From assembly GCF_024793945.1 (NCBI RefSeq), contig NZ_JANUSD010000001.1, positions 310,001 to 374,000 of the forward strand: a stretch of 64,000 bases of DNA, read 5' to 3'. The stretch comes from Emticicia fluvialis (GTDB taxonomy: Bacteria; Bacteroidota; Bacteroidia; Cytophagales; Spirosomataceae). The notes below the pieces were generated by a model. The model did not search any database, was not told where the DNA came from, and saw only the letters and a list, made by a program, of their open reading frames with translations. The translations under genes and the position numbers were made by a program. This document shows, piece after piece, positions 16,825-25,125 of this stretch (position 1 is the stretch's first letter; the number at the start of each line of letters is the position of its first letter).

Positions 16825-17313
16825 TTAAGCATTTTTATAGATTAGGGCAATAGCGTGGGCTTCCAGCCCTTCTTTTCTGCCTACAAAGCCCATTTCTTCA
16901 GTAGTTGTAGCTTTTATTGATATGCGGTCTTCTGATAGTCTGGTAACATCAGCAATGGCCTTTACCATGTCTGGAATATACTTCCCGATTTTGGGTTCCT
17001 GCAGGCAAACTGTTGAATCAATGTTGCCAATCAGATAACCCTCTTTGTTGAGCATTTCTGTTACAATTTTAAGTAAAATCTTGCTGTCTATTCCTTTCCA
17101 GCGGGGGTCGGTGTTTTTAAAGTGTTTGCCAATGTCGCCCATAGCTGCGGCGCCTAAAAGTGCATCACAGATGGCATGCAAAAGCACGTCGGCATCTGAA
17201 TGCCCAACCGAACCTACACTATGTGGTATTTTAACTCCTCCGAGCCATAAATCGTAGCCTTCACCCAGCTGATGCACGTCATAACCTTGCCCTACTCTTA
17301 TATTCATATTCAA
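16825..17313 (-). CDS. ispF: 2-C-methyl-D-erythritol 2,4-cyclodiphosphate synthase
   Basis: MEP-pathway enzyme forming the cyclic diphosphate on the way to isoprenoids. 162 residues, normal length. The zinc ligands are in GYDVHQLGEG (D12, H14) and HSDADVLLHAICDALLGA (H46). GDIGKHFKNTDPRWKG and the C-terminal IKATTTEEMGFVGRKEGLEAHA are diagnostic. An alternative ATG two codons downstream is equally possible. Monocistronic; the terminator of the upstream sigma-factor operon separates the two. Confidence 0.96.
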   Translation of the reverse strand: MNMNIRVGQGYDVHQLGEGYDLWLGGVKIPHSVGSVGHSDADVLLHAICDALLGAAAMGDIGKHFKNTDPRWKGIDSKILLKIVTEMLNKEGYLIGNIDSTVCLQEPKIGKYIPDMVKAIADVTRLSEDRISIKATTTEEMGFVGRKEGLEAHAIALIYKNA

Positions 17314-17429
17314 TGTTTTAAATAATCTTGTCTTATAAATTGCCGTAAAACTACTAATTTATCTATTAACCGGCTAATCTGAATCAAATTTGGCTTCTTT
17401 CAATCAGCAGCCGGCAAGCGGGTATAAAA

Positions 17430-17472
17430 AAAACATATCAGGCAACTGACTTAGCGTTGCCTGATATGTTTT
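17430..17472 (-). terminator. Terminator of the ECF sigma/partner operon
   Basis: Perfect 16-bp inverted repeat AAAACATATCAGGCAA / TTGCCTGATATGTTTT with an 11-base loop. On the minus strand it is followed by an uninterrupted T-run, 21 bases after the stop of the membrane partner gene. Confidence 0.9.
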
Positions 17473-17492
17473 GTATGTCTTAACTACGAATG

Positions 17493-18122
17493 TCAGATAA
17501 TCTTACCCCAGAATATTTGCCAGTGAATTTTGGTTATTTCCCAGGTAGAGAATGGTCTTCCGGTGTCTTCCCACTTAACCTCGTCAAATATCTTCTCGGC
17601 TTTTTCTGCCTCACCTGTTTGCAGATAGGCCACCACAAGCATCCATTTAGATTCGTTCTGGAAGTTTTTGCTAACGTTTTCATCAACCCTCAGGTGTTCA
17701 AGAATCTTGATGGCTTCAGAAAGGTTCTTACCGTTTTCTACCATTGCCGATGCTCTTTCATAGTCATTGGCTCTGGTCTGGGTTTCAACATTTACGATTT
17801 CTTCATCACCGCGATAATCGAATTTTTTTGAAGAAAAAGTAACAGAAGTAGAAAGCAAAAAGAAAAGAATAGCCGCGGCCGCACTGAAAGAGCCAAAAAC
17901 ATAGGCCAAACCTTTTTTAGGTTTGTGTACATCTTTACGAACCTGACTTACTGTGGCCCTTACACTAGCTCTTAAAAGGCTTTCTTTCACACGTTTCAGT
18001 TCCTGAACCTGTTCGTAAAGGGCTTGATTAATCTTCAGCTGGTTTTCAAATGCCTGTTTTTCTTTCTCCGCCATCGTGCCCGTCACATAATCTTCAATCT
18101 GATTTTGCAGCATACCATCCAT
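17493..18122 (-). CDS. Single-pass membrane protein, predicted anti-sigma factor
   Basis: 209 residues. The cytoplasmic N-part (1-70) is helical and begins IEDYVTGTMAEKEKQAFENQL, which resembles the start of many anti-sigma proteins that bind the sigma factor. A transmembrane helix spans about residues 72-90. The extracytoplasmic C-part (90-209) is helical and TPR-like around SEAIKILEHLRVD and YLQTGEAEKAEKIFDEV. It follows the ECF sigma gene by 15 bases in one operon, which is the main reason for the call. No zinc-binding HxxxCxxC motif is present, so it is not a ZAS-type anti-sigma. The external TPR-like part may sense partners, perhaps the TPR-CHAT protein encoded by the divergent operon. 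Confidence 0.65.
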   Translation of the reverse strand: MDGMLQNQIEDYVTGTMAEKEKQAFENQLKINQALYEQVQELKRVKESLLRASVRATVSQVRKDVHKPKKGLAYVFGSFSAAAAILFFLLSTSVTFSSKKFDYRGDEEIVNVETQTRANDYERASAMVENGKNLSEAIKILEHLRVDENVSKNFQNESKWMLVVAYLQTGEAEKAEKIFDEVKWEDTGRPFSTWEITKIHWQIFWGKII

Positions 18123-18137
18123 AGTTTTTAAAGAAAT

Positions 18138-18743
18138 TTATTGATGATTAGAGGATATCATTTCCATAATTTTTTTCAGACACTTACTTTTTGCGTTGCG
18201 TACTGTCTGGTCATTTTCAAAAGTACCATTTTCTATTAGTTTTTTTGATACTTCCTGCATTGACAAGCCGTCTACTAAACGCATTTCAAGAATCTGACGA
18301 CAATTTTTGCCGAGCTTATTAACAAGGCTTATATAGTATTCCCAATTTTCTTTTTCAATCAACATATCGTTTACGTCATCTTCCAGCTTGTCCCATTCAG
18401 CCATATAACGGTTATGACGTTCTTCTCTGGAGGTTTCCTGCGATACGTATCTGAACCATAAATTTTTACAAATACTTTTAAGATAAGTCTCTAAAGTAGC
18501 ATCTTTTAGAGTAAATGACCCTTTTTTTACGTTCACAACAAAAGCTTCAATTGCTTCCCAAATTATGTCTTCCGGTTGTTTAGCATAATCCCTTCCAGTG
18601 CTTCGGTGGACAATAAACCTTTCCAGCGAAACATGAAATTTCTTATATAGTGCTATTAACGCCTCATGTTCTTTGCGTCCACCTGCCAGAATCCCCTCAA
18701 CTATCGATTCATCTGACGGGTGTTTAGGTAAACCAAGAATCAT
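18138..18743 (-). CDS. ECF-type RNA polymerase sigma factor
   Basis: 201 residues. Region 2 lies around residues 25-100 (LYKKFHVSLERFIVHRS, then EDIIWEAIEAFVVNV and TYLKSICKNLWFRYV). Region 4 lies around 140-195, with a helix-turn-helix in LGKNCRQILEMRLVDGLSMQEVSKKL. It lacks regions 1 and 3, as expected for the ECF class. First gene of a two-gene operon with a membrane protein; divergent across a 600-base AT-rich gap from a secreted protein and a TPR-CHAT protein, which are natural candidates for its regulon or its signal input. Sigma factors of this kind next to CHAT proteins recur in Bacteroidota, but the mechanism is not described to my knowledge. Confidence 0.82.
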   Translation of the reverse strand: MILGLPKHPSDESIVEGILAGGRKEHEALIALYKKFHVSLERFIVHRSTGRDYAKQPEDIIWEAIEAFVVNVKKGSFTLKDATLETYLKSICKNLWFRYVSQETSREERHNRYMAEWDKLEDDVNDMLIEKENWEYYISLVNKLGKNCRQILEMRLVDGLSMQEVSKKLIENGTFENDQTVRNAKSKCLKKIMEMISSNHQ

Positions 18744-19343
18744 ATTTCAGTTATTAATATCAATCCCCCCCCTTAATGTAACCATAGCCGAGAGTTTTTT
18801 TAAAGGCTTGTGTTTAAGTAAAGCGATCACTCAATGATATTGTTTACTTTGATAGCTTCTGACAAATTGATTTCGACCTAAATTTAAGGCTAAAATTATA
18901 TAAAACAATTCACTATCTATCAAAGAAATAAAAAAATAAAAAATAAAGTTACAAAATCCCGGTCTGCTTATATTAAAGACCAAAGTTTATGAAGTACTAA
19001 ATCTACACATAGTACTTTACCAGTTTTGCATAATGGCTAAAAAATTGAAAAAAAATAAAATCTATGGTTACAAATCCACCCACTGCTGATATTAAAACAT
19101 ACAAATACTCTATAGCCATTAAAACCATCCCCTCACCCAAAATTTTACTAGGGTTAGGGTTAATTAGTTCAAGAATCCCCCTTATTTCGTCTCGAAATGG
19201 GGGGACATTGACTTTGTTCAAAGTTATATGTAAAAAAAGTGGCAACAAAGTTTTCCTTCCAACAAAAATTGAAGATATTTGTTTCAATACCTGTATAATC
19301 GCCAAATCCTTAACTTTGTAAACATTTTAATTAATAAGATGTA
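18744..19343. promoter_or_regulatory. AT-rich divergent control region of the sigma/CHAT locus
   Basis: 600 bases with no convincing gene. It contains long A-runs and a degenerate direct repeat: GTTACAAAATCC...CTGCTTATATTAAA at 18948-18975 and GTTACAAATCC...CTGCTGATATTAAA at 19067-19096, both preceded by poly-A. An inverted repeat AAGTACT (18992-18998)/AGTACTT (19011-19017) with a 12-base spacer is operator-sized. A TAACTTTG box lies at 19311-19318. Both divergent transcripts must start here. Confidence 0.55.
19311..19318 (+). promoter_or_regulatory. -7 promoter box (TAACTTTG) of the CHAT operon
   Basis: Exact TAnnTTTG match 25 bases before the ATG of the secreted protein gene. This suggests recognition by the housekeeping sigma factor rather than, or in addition to, the neighbouring ECF sigma. 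Confidence 0.5.
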
Positions 19344-20483
19344 ATGAAAAATACTATACCTTTTTTGTTTTTGCTGCTTGCTATTCACTTTAATAGTTTT
19401 TCTCAAGCTACCGTTATTACTGCTGGCCCGATGGCTAACGTACAGCTGCCCGTGTTGAAAAACAGCGACATCATGGTGATGGAGTCTCCACGGTCGGGCA
19501 TGATGGTTTTTGATGTTACTTATGGCGTTGTGAGAGTATTTGACGGAACAACCTGGCGGTGTGTGGGTTGCGGAGACGAAGGATACACAAGTGCGCAGCT
19601 AGCTACTGTGGAATCTTTTACTTTGGGAGCCTCTAAATCTGTTTCAGGTACTTTGTTTTCGGCGATGAGCCCCGGAACTTTCAAACCGGCTGATAACGGA
19701 ATCGGAACTATCAAGATCGGGGGTAAGCAACCCAACGGATTTATACTGGATAATCAGGATGTGGTAGTTTTTGATTCACCGCTGCCCTTAAAACTTCAGT
19801 TGCTTCCTCAGAACGAGCTTTTGAACCTTATTAACCGTTGCCAATGGGAAAAACCAACTACTTACACCCAGCCGGTTGATATCATAACAGAGTCTAACGA
19901 CGCTGACCTGACTTATAACGTAAGAGAAGCCGGTGATTTTGAGCGCAAGGAAGGAACTATCCTGGGCATGAAGGCCTATAAGTTCCAGAACAAGGTTTTT
20001 ATTGAAAAATATAATGGCTTTGCCAATTTTCTTGACGACCTCGTTACGCCAAAATCGTCTGTTAACCTATATACGGCTATGAACCTGAACCCTAAGTTGT
20101 ATACTGTGGTTAGTTCGTCTCCTTGGTTTGCTGTTAACGATGGCATATTGACATTCCCTTCAGGGAAAAGACCAGAAAGTAATTACGGGATCATTTATTT
20201 TATTGCCAAGTCTAAAGACCTTCCTAATTACCGCATCAGAATTTTTACGCATCGCCCTAGCAAGGCCAATGTAAAGAAATATTACGATGCTAATGGTAAA
20301 GTGCGCAACCGCAATTCTTACCTGAGCGAATATTACATGAAAGCCTTGAATGCCAATATTCCTTCAACCTTAGATTTCTCGGCTACATCAGCTGCTACTT
20401 CCAAGTTAAGGGCATCTGACCCGCCTCCAAAAGTACCGCCTCCAACAGCAGGTACAGAAGACGGTTTTGATACTACTAATTGA
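19344..20483 (+). CDS. Secreted protein of unknown function, first gene of the CHAT operon
   Basis: 379 residues with a signal peptide (1-20, cleavage before QATVIT). Residues about 46-75 contain SGMMVFDVTYGVVRVFDGTTW, close to the G-M-M-V-Y-D...Y-N-G-T-x-W motif seen at the start of many Bacteroidota surface and adhesin-like proteins. It is followed by a single Cys-Val-Gly-Cys pair. The middle is beta-rich. The C-terminus (from about 355) is a low-complexity Pro-rich tail, DPPPKVPPPTAGTEDG. It is 41 bases upstream of the TPR-CHAT gene on the same strand, so it is probably co-expressed and may be a partner or substrate of the CHAT protein. No enzyme motif was found. Confidence 0.6.
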   Translation: MKNTIPFLFLLLAIHFNSFSQATVITAGPMANVQLPVLKNSDIMVMESPRSGMMVFDVTYGVVRVFDGTTWRCVGCGDEGYTSAQLATVESFTLGASKSVSGTLFSAMSPGTFKPADNGIGTIKIGGKQPNGFILDNQDVVVFDSPLPLKLQLLPQNELLNLINRCQWEKPTTYTQPVDIITESNDADLTYNVREAGDFERKEGTILGMKAYKFQNKVFIEKYNGFANFLDDLVTPKSSVNLYTAMNLNPKLYTVVSSSPWFAVNDGILTFPSGKRPESNYGIIYFIAKSKDLPNYRIRIFTHRPSKANVKKYYDANGKVRNRNSYLSEYYMKALNANIPSTLDFSATSAATSKLRASDPPPKVPPPTAGTEDGFDTTN

Positions 20484-20524
20484 TGTGTATTATAGTTGGA
20501 AATTCGGAAATAATTTAGTTTAAT

Positions 20525-23305
20525 ATGAGAAAGTATATTCTTATATCAGTATTTGCTGTATCTATACTGACCGCCTGGGCGCAGCCTCAAGGGAACGCAG
20601 GGCAGATTCAGAAGCTAAGATATGAGGTGTCTTCTAAGCTGAATAACCAACAAATTACCCCGGCTAAAGCCAGACAAGTGTACAAAAACCTTCAGAAAAA
20701 ATTATTTACCGATAAAGACTTTGAGAATTACATAGACCTTTACTTGTTCACTGCTGTAGACATCTACGTAATTAACGATGATTACGAAGAAGCAGCAAAG
20801 GTAATTCTTGAAGGTTTAGATGATCTGAAATATATTAATGGACAGAAGCGGAACGTACTCTTTTTTGAGTTAAATGCCGAGTTGTCGGAGTATTACCGCC
20901 GAATACCTACCAAACTTGGTCTGGCTGAAAAGCATTTCAAAAAAGGGTACGATTTTTTTTTACAGCACAAAAATCTTCAGAAAGAAATACCTGCATTTAT
21001 TATTACCTTTCTTAGTAACTATGGCCGTTTAATTGATGACCTGGGCGATACCGAACAAAGCTTCTACTATTTTCAGCAGGCAAGGCAAATTGCTCTTCAG
21101 GAGAAAATTACACTTAACCAATATGCCGTGCTTAGCAATATGGCTAAGTATTACAGAGAAAAAAAGCAATACGAAAATGCACTGAGCCTGTTAAAAGAGG
21201 CGCTTCCGTTAGCTGAAAGTAATGACCGGACCTCTATTGTTTACGTGTCTATCGGCCGTTGTTACAACCAGATGGATAAACCAGCCGAGGCCCTTCAGGC
21301 TTTTGCCGATGCCGAAAAATTCTACAGAAATTCTACTGAAAAGCAACCCCGGCTTTGGGTAAATATCCAGATTAACCGTGCCGAGTCTTACTTTAAATTG
21401 AATGAACTTGACAAAACAGAAAGAACCTACAAAAGTGCACTGAAAGATTTTGAGCGAATTTTTCATCATAAACAAGGCATGCAGGTTGCCCGCATTGAGA
21501 ATGGCTTAAGCGAGGTATATCAAAAAAAAGGAAATGTAGAGCTTGCGCTTTACCATACCTCTAATGCCCTGCTGGCCGCCGATACTTCTTATGCGCAGCC
21601 AAATAAAAAAAGGTATACCGAGTTTGATGCCGTCAATGCCCCACAAGAGTTTTTTATAGCGCTTGACCAACGTGCTGACCTGCTGGCCGCGTCGAAACCA
21701 GCGTTATCGGCCGACACGTATCTGGAGGCCATTAAGTTTGCAGCACATCTCAGAAAAACCTTCGACATGCCGGAGTCAAAGTTGTTTTATACTGAAAAGG
21801 TGTATCCGATCTATGAAAAAGCATTGGCTAAAATTTATGAGCAATGGCGTTTGTCGAGGTCAGATGAGTGGGCCGAGAAATTCTTTTTTGCCATGGAAGC
21901 CAGTAAATCTGCAGCTTTGTGGGATGCCCTGAAGAGCCAGAAAATACGGCCCAAAGAAATTGATGAAGATTTGTTGAACCAGGAAGCCACCTTAAGGCAG
22001 AAAATTGTAAAGTTGCAAATCAGACTTTTGGAGTCAGGCAATGAAAAAACATTGTCTGATTTGTCAGATACAAAAATTCAGCTGAATCACCTGACCAAGA
22101 AAATTGAGCAGACATCAAAGAATTACTATAAGCTCAAGTATGACGACTACCTGATTTCGCTCAAAGAAACCCAACAGAAAATAGATAACAGCACAGCTTT
22201 TATTAGTTATTTTCTTGGCGAAAACGCTCTTTATTATCTGGTAGCAGACAGAAATTCATACGCTATCATTAAAAACAACAATTCCTTCAAAATTAGTAAT
22301 GATGTACTTGACCTGTACAAAAAAGTAAATACCCCACCTAATATTGATGCCTATAAGGGCCATGCACTTGCCAGACAGGTTTATAATGACCTGCTTGCAC
22401 CTGTAGAAGTAATGCTCAGAAAATCGAAGAAACTCATTGTAGCAAGACATGATATTCTGGGTTTTTTGCCATTTGAGATTCTTGAGAAAAAGGGGAAAGG
22501 AGATTACCTGTTGTTTGACTATACCATATCTTATGCAAACTCTGCCTCGCTTCAGTTTGATGGCACCATCAGAAAATCAAAAGCTGATATTATTGCCTAT
22601 GCCCCTTTTAGCGATGGAGGGCAGGCCGGTGACTACCGTGATAAAGGATTCAAGACTTTGTCGGCCTCTGCCGATGAAATAGGGGGCATTAGCGGCCAGA
22701 TATACCGCGATAACAAAGCAACCAAGCTTAATTTTGAAGAAACTTACAGAAATAAGGGCATTATCCACTTTGCAACCCATGCACAGGTTGACGACGCCGA
22801 ACCCCTGAAATCGTTTATCGCCTTGTATCCTGAGGGAAAGGATTTCAAGCTTTATACACCAGAGCTGTATAATCTTTCGCTTGACAATACCCAACTTGTG
22901 GTGCTAAGCGCCTGCGAAACCGGCAAAGGAAAAATAAGAAAAGGAGAGGGTATAATCAGTCTGGCAAGGGCTTTTCAGTTTGCGGGGTGTCCATCTGTAA
23001 TTACTACCTTGTGGAATGCCCATGATGAAAGCATTGCCCAATTGTCTAAAAGATTTTATTATTATCTGAAACAGGGGTATCCTACTGATGAGGCTGTCAG
23101 ATTATCAAAAATAGATTTAATAAAAACCGAATCAGACCATCCTTTTTACTGGTCTAATTTTATATTGATTGGTAAATCTTCAGTTATTCATATCTCATCA
23201 GACTACGTCTTTTACCTATGGCTGGGTTCATTTGGTGTTATTATGATAGCCATGTATTGGTTAAGACGCCCGATAGCGGCCTTTTTCTCAAATCTATCCA
23301 GATAA
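20525..23305 (+). CDS. Exported TPR-CHAT protein (caspase-like), C-terminally membrane anchored
   Basis: 926 residues. A signal peptide (1-19) is followed by about ten TPR-like helical repeats (residues 35-430), a helical linker with coiled-coil character (480-560), and a CHAT domain (about 590-880). The caspase-type dyad is intact: H752 in IIHFATHAQ and C797 in LSACETGKG, followed by the typical GEGIISLARAF and TTLWNAHDE. A transmembrane helix spans about 894-912 with a short basic tail, so the TPR and protease parts should face the periplasm. CHAT proteins include separase-like proteases and, in CRISPR systems, regulated peptidases; here no CRISPR genes are near. The context is a divergent ECF sigma/anti-sigma pair and a secreted partner. 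Proteolytic activity and target are inferred. Confidence 0.85.
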   Translation: MRKYILISVFAVSILTAWAQPQGNAGQIQKLRYEVSSKLNNQQITPAKARQVYKNLQKKLFTDKDFENYIDLYLFTAVDIYVINDDYEEAAKVILEGLDDLKYINGQKRNVLFFELNAELSEYYRRIPTKLGLAEKHFKKGYDFFLQHKNLQKEIPAFIITFLSNYGRLIDDLGDTEQSFYYFQQARQIALQEKITLNQYAVLSNMAKYYREKKQYENALSLLKEALPLAESNDRTSIVYVSIGRCYNQMDKPAEALQAFADAEKFYRNSTEKQPRLWVNIQINRAESYFKLNELDKTERTYKSALKDFERIFHHKQGMQVARIENGLSEVYQKKGNVELALYHTSNALLAADTSYAQPNKKRYTEFDAVNAPQEFFIALDQRADLLAASKPALSADTYLEAIKFAAHLRKTFDMPESKLFYTEKVYPIYEKALAKIYEQWRLSRSDEWAEKFFFAMEASKSAALWDALKSQKIRPKEIDEDLLNQEATLRQKIVKLQIRLLESGNEKTLSDLSDTKIQLNHLTKKIEQTSKNYYKLKYDDYLISLKETQQKIDNSTAFISYFLGENALYYLVADRNSYAIIKNNNSFKISNDVLDLYKKVNTPPNIDAYKGHALARQVYNDLLAPVEVMLRKSKKLIVARHDILGFLPFEILEKKGKGDYLLFDYTISYANSASLQFDGTIRKSKADIIAYAPFSDGGQAGDYRDKGFKTLSASADEIGGISGQIYRDNKATKLNFEETYRNKGIIHFATHAQVDDAEPLKSFIALYPEGKDFKLYTPELYNLSLDNTQLVVLSACETGKGKIRKGEGIISLARAFQFAGCPSVITTLWNAHDESIAQLSKRFYYYLKQGYPTDEAVRLSKIDLIKTESDHPFYWSNFILIGKSSVIHISSDYVFYLWLGSFGVIMIAMYWLRRPIAAFFSNLSR

Positions 23306-23405
23306 ATAGTCATTCTGCATTTTGAACCTGCATCAGAAACCTTACATTTGTGATTGATGTTATATACCATATCGTGATTGATATGTTCAAATAAAACGCA
23401 ACCGA

Positions 23406-24641
23406 ATGATAAGCTACGAGCATTTTACCCTGAAGAACGGTCTGGAAGTATACGTGCATGAAGATCACACCACCCCAATGGCGGCTGTGAATATTCTTTA
23501 CAATGTAGGGTCGAGGGATGAAGATGAAAATAAAACCGGCTTTGCTCATCTTTTTGAGCATCTGATGTTTGGTGGGTCAAAGAATATTCCGGCCTATGAC
23601 GAGCCACTTCAAAAAGTAGGCGGAGAAAATAACGCTTTTACGTCGCCAGATATAACCAATTATTACATCACATTGCCTGCCAAGAATATCGAGACGGCCT
23701 TCTGGCTGGAGTCGGACCGTATGATGAGTCTCTCTTTCGATGAAAAAGTGCTTGAGGTGCAACGTAAAGTGGTTATTGAAGAGTTTAAACAGAGATACCT
23801 TAATCAGCCTTACGGAGACGTTTGGTTGAAATTGCGCCCACTGGTTTACGAAAAGCATCCATACCGATGGGCAACCATCGGAAAAGAGATTAGCCATATT
23901 GAAGAAGCCACCATGGAAGATGTAAAGGCTTTCTTTTTTAAATATTACCTGCCTAACAACGCCATATTGGTAGTAGCAGGCGACATAACAGTGGCACAAG
24001 TGAAGTATTTATGCGAAAAGTGGTTTGAGCCGATACCGGCAGGAGAGAAGTATAATAGAAATTTACCACAGGAGACGTTACAGACCCGGCATAAGTTTAT
24101 TGAAACTTCGGCCAAGGTACCTTTAGATGCTATTTACAAGGCTTATCACATGCCGGGGCGTTTTGACCCTGACTTTTATAATGCCGACTTGCTGAGCGAT
24201 ATATTGGGCAGAGGTAAGTCTTCAAGGCTTTATACAACACTTGTAAAGGAAAAACAGTTGTTTAATAATGTTTCTGCATACATAACAGCCTCGCTTGACC
24301 CTGGTTTGCTGATTATTCAGGGGAATCTGAATGAAGGGGTAGCTATGGAAGCAGCAGATGCTGCCATTGAAGAAATACTTGGTGAGCTGATAGATAATAA
24401 GGTTGATGCGGGTGAGTTGCAGAAAGTAAAGAACCAGAGCGAGTCAACATTGGCTTTTGCAGAGGTAGAATTACTTAACAGAGCTATGAACCTGGCTTTT
24501 GCAGCCAACGCAGGCAATGCCGATTGGTGTAATCAGGATGCAGATAAAATTGCAGCCGTAACGCCTGAGTCGCTGCAAACCATGGCAAAGCACATACTTA
24601 GAAAAGAAAACTGCTCTACCATGTATTACAGAGCCAATTGA
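23406..24641 (+). CDS. M16 family zinc metallopeptidase
   Basis: 411-residue pitrilysin/insulinase-family peptidase. The inverted zinc motif HLFEH is at residues 48-52 (H48, E51, H52), and a second glutamate follows about 75 residues later in VVIEEFKQRY. The C-terminal half holds the non-catalytic M16 domain (RGKSSRLYTTLVKEKQL). The single-chain active form is present with no signal peptide, so it is probably cytoplasmic or exported by another route. Bacteroidota often encode two M16 genes in tandem, one active and one inactive; here there is only one. It likely degrades peptides. The preceding CHAT operon ends 100 bases upstream without a clear terminator. Confidence 0.9.
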   Translation: MISYEHFTLKNGLEVYVHEDHTTPMAAVNILYNVGSRDEDENKTGFAHLFEHLMFGGSKNIPAYDEPLQKVGGENNAFTSPDITNYYITLPAKNIETAFWLESDRMMSLSFDEKVLEVQRKVVIEEFKQRYLNQPYGDVWLKLRPLVYEKHPYRWATIGKEISHIEEATMEDVKAFFFKYYLPNNAILVVAGDITVAQVKYLCEKWFEPIPAGEKYNRNLPQETLQTRHKFIETSAKVPLDAIYKAYHMPGRFDPDFYNADLLSDILGRGKSSRLYTTLVKEKQLFNNVSAYITASLDPGLLIIQGNLNEGVAMEAADAAIEEILGELIDNKVDAGELQKVKNQSESTLAFAEVELLNRAMNLAFAANAGNADWCNQDADKIAAVTPESLQTMAKHILRKENCSTMYYRAN

Positions 24642-24656
24642 TATACTAAATAAAAC

Positions 24657-24703
24657 AATTGCGCCATGCTATACCCAAAGGTAAAAAGCATGGCGCAATT
24701 TTA
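24657..24703. terminator. Bidirectional terminator between M16 and IscA-like genes
   Basis: Perfect 13-bp AATTGCGCCATGC / GCATGGCGCAATT with T-rich flanks on both strands, between converging genes. Confidence 0.9.
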
Positions 24704-24722
24704 TTTATCGTTCAGTAGCCTG

Positions 24723-25049
24723 TCAGACGGCGAAACTTTCGCCACAGCCACAGGTGCGTGAGGCATTAGGGTTTTTAAACTGAAACCCTTTACCATTAAG
24801 GCCATCAGAATAATCCAGTTCGGTACCTACCAGATACAAAAGGCTTTTTTTATCTACAAATACTTTAATACCGTTGTTTTCAAAAATATGGTCGTTAGGG
24901 CGGATTTCAAAATCAAATTTCAGGTCATACATTAAACCTGAGCAGCCGCCACCTTCTACTGCCACTCTCACACCATGGTTATCATTTAAGCCATCTTTTT
25001 GTCTTAGCTCAATAATCTTGTTTTTTGCTATTTCTGTTACAGTTACCAT
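24723..25049 (-). CDS. Iron-sulfur cluster assembly A-type carrier (IscA/SufA/ErpA family)
   Basis: 108 residues with the three conserved cysteines of A-type carriers: C36 in VEGGGCSGLMYDL and C100/C102 in SRTCGCGESF. The fold markers YSDGLNGKGFQFKNPNA are present. It passes [Fe-S] clusters to target apoproteins. It is isolated from any suf or isc operon in this window, so the exact paralogue name is left open. Confidence 0.92.
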   Translation of the reverse strand: MVTVTEIAKNKIIELRQKDGLNDNHGVRVAVEGGGCSGLMYDLKFDFEIRPNDHIFENNGIKVFVDKKSLLYLVGTELDYSDGLNGKGFQFKNPNASRTCGCGESFAV

Positions 25050-25125
25050 ACCTTTTCAAAGGTTAATTGTTTTAATGCTGTCTTAAAAACGACACCGGGC
25101 ATCGAAAAGTTTCGTAAATATACAA

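Noticed and set aside
19151..19162. Telomere-like GGGTTAGGGTTA
   Set aside because: Only two units in an AT-rich gap of a bacterial chromosome; no array and no functional context.
19003..19321. Overlapping frames of 85 and 100 codons on both strands in the sigma/CHAT gap
   Set aside because: Composition follows the AT-rich background, no signal or domain pattern, and they lie over repeats and the promoter region; taken as chance open frames.
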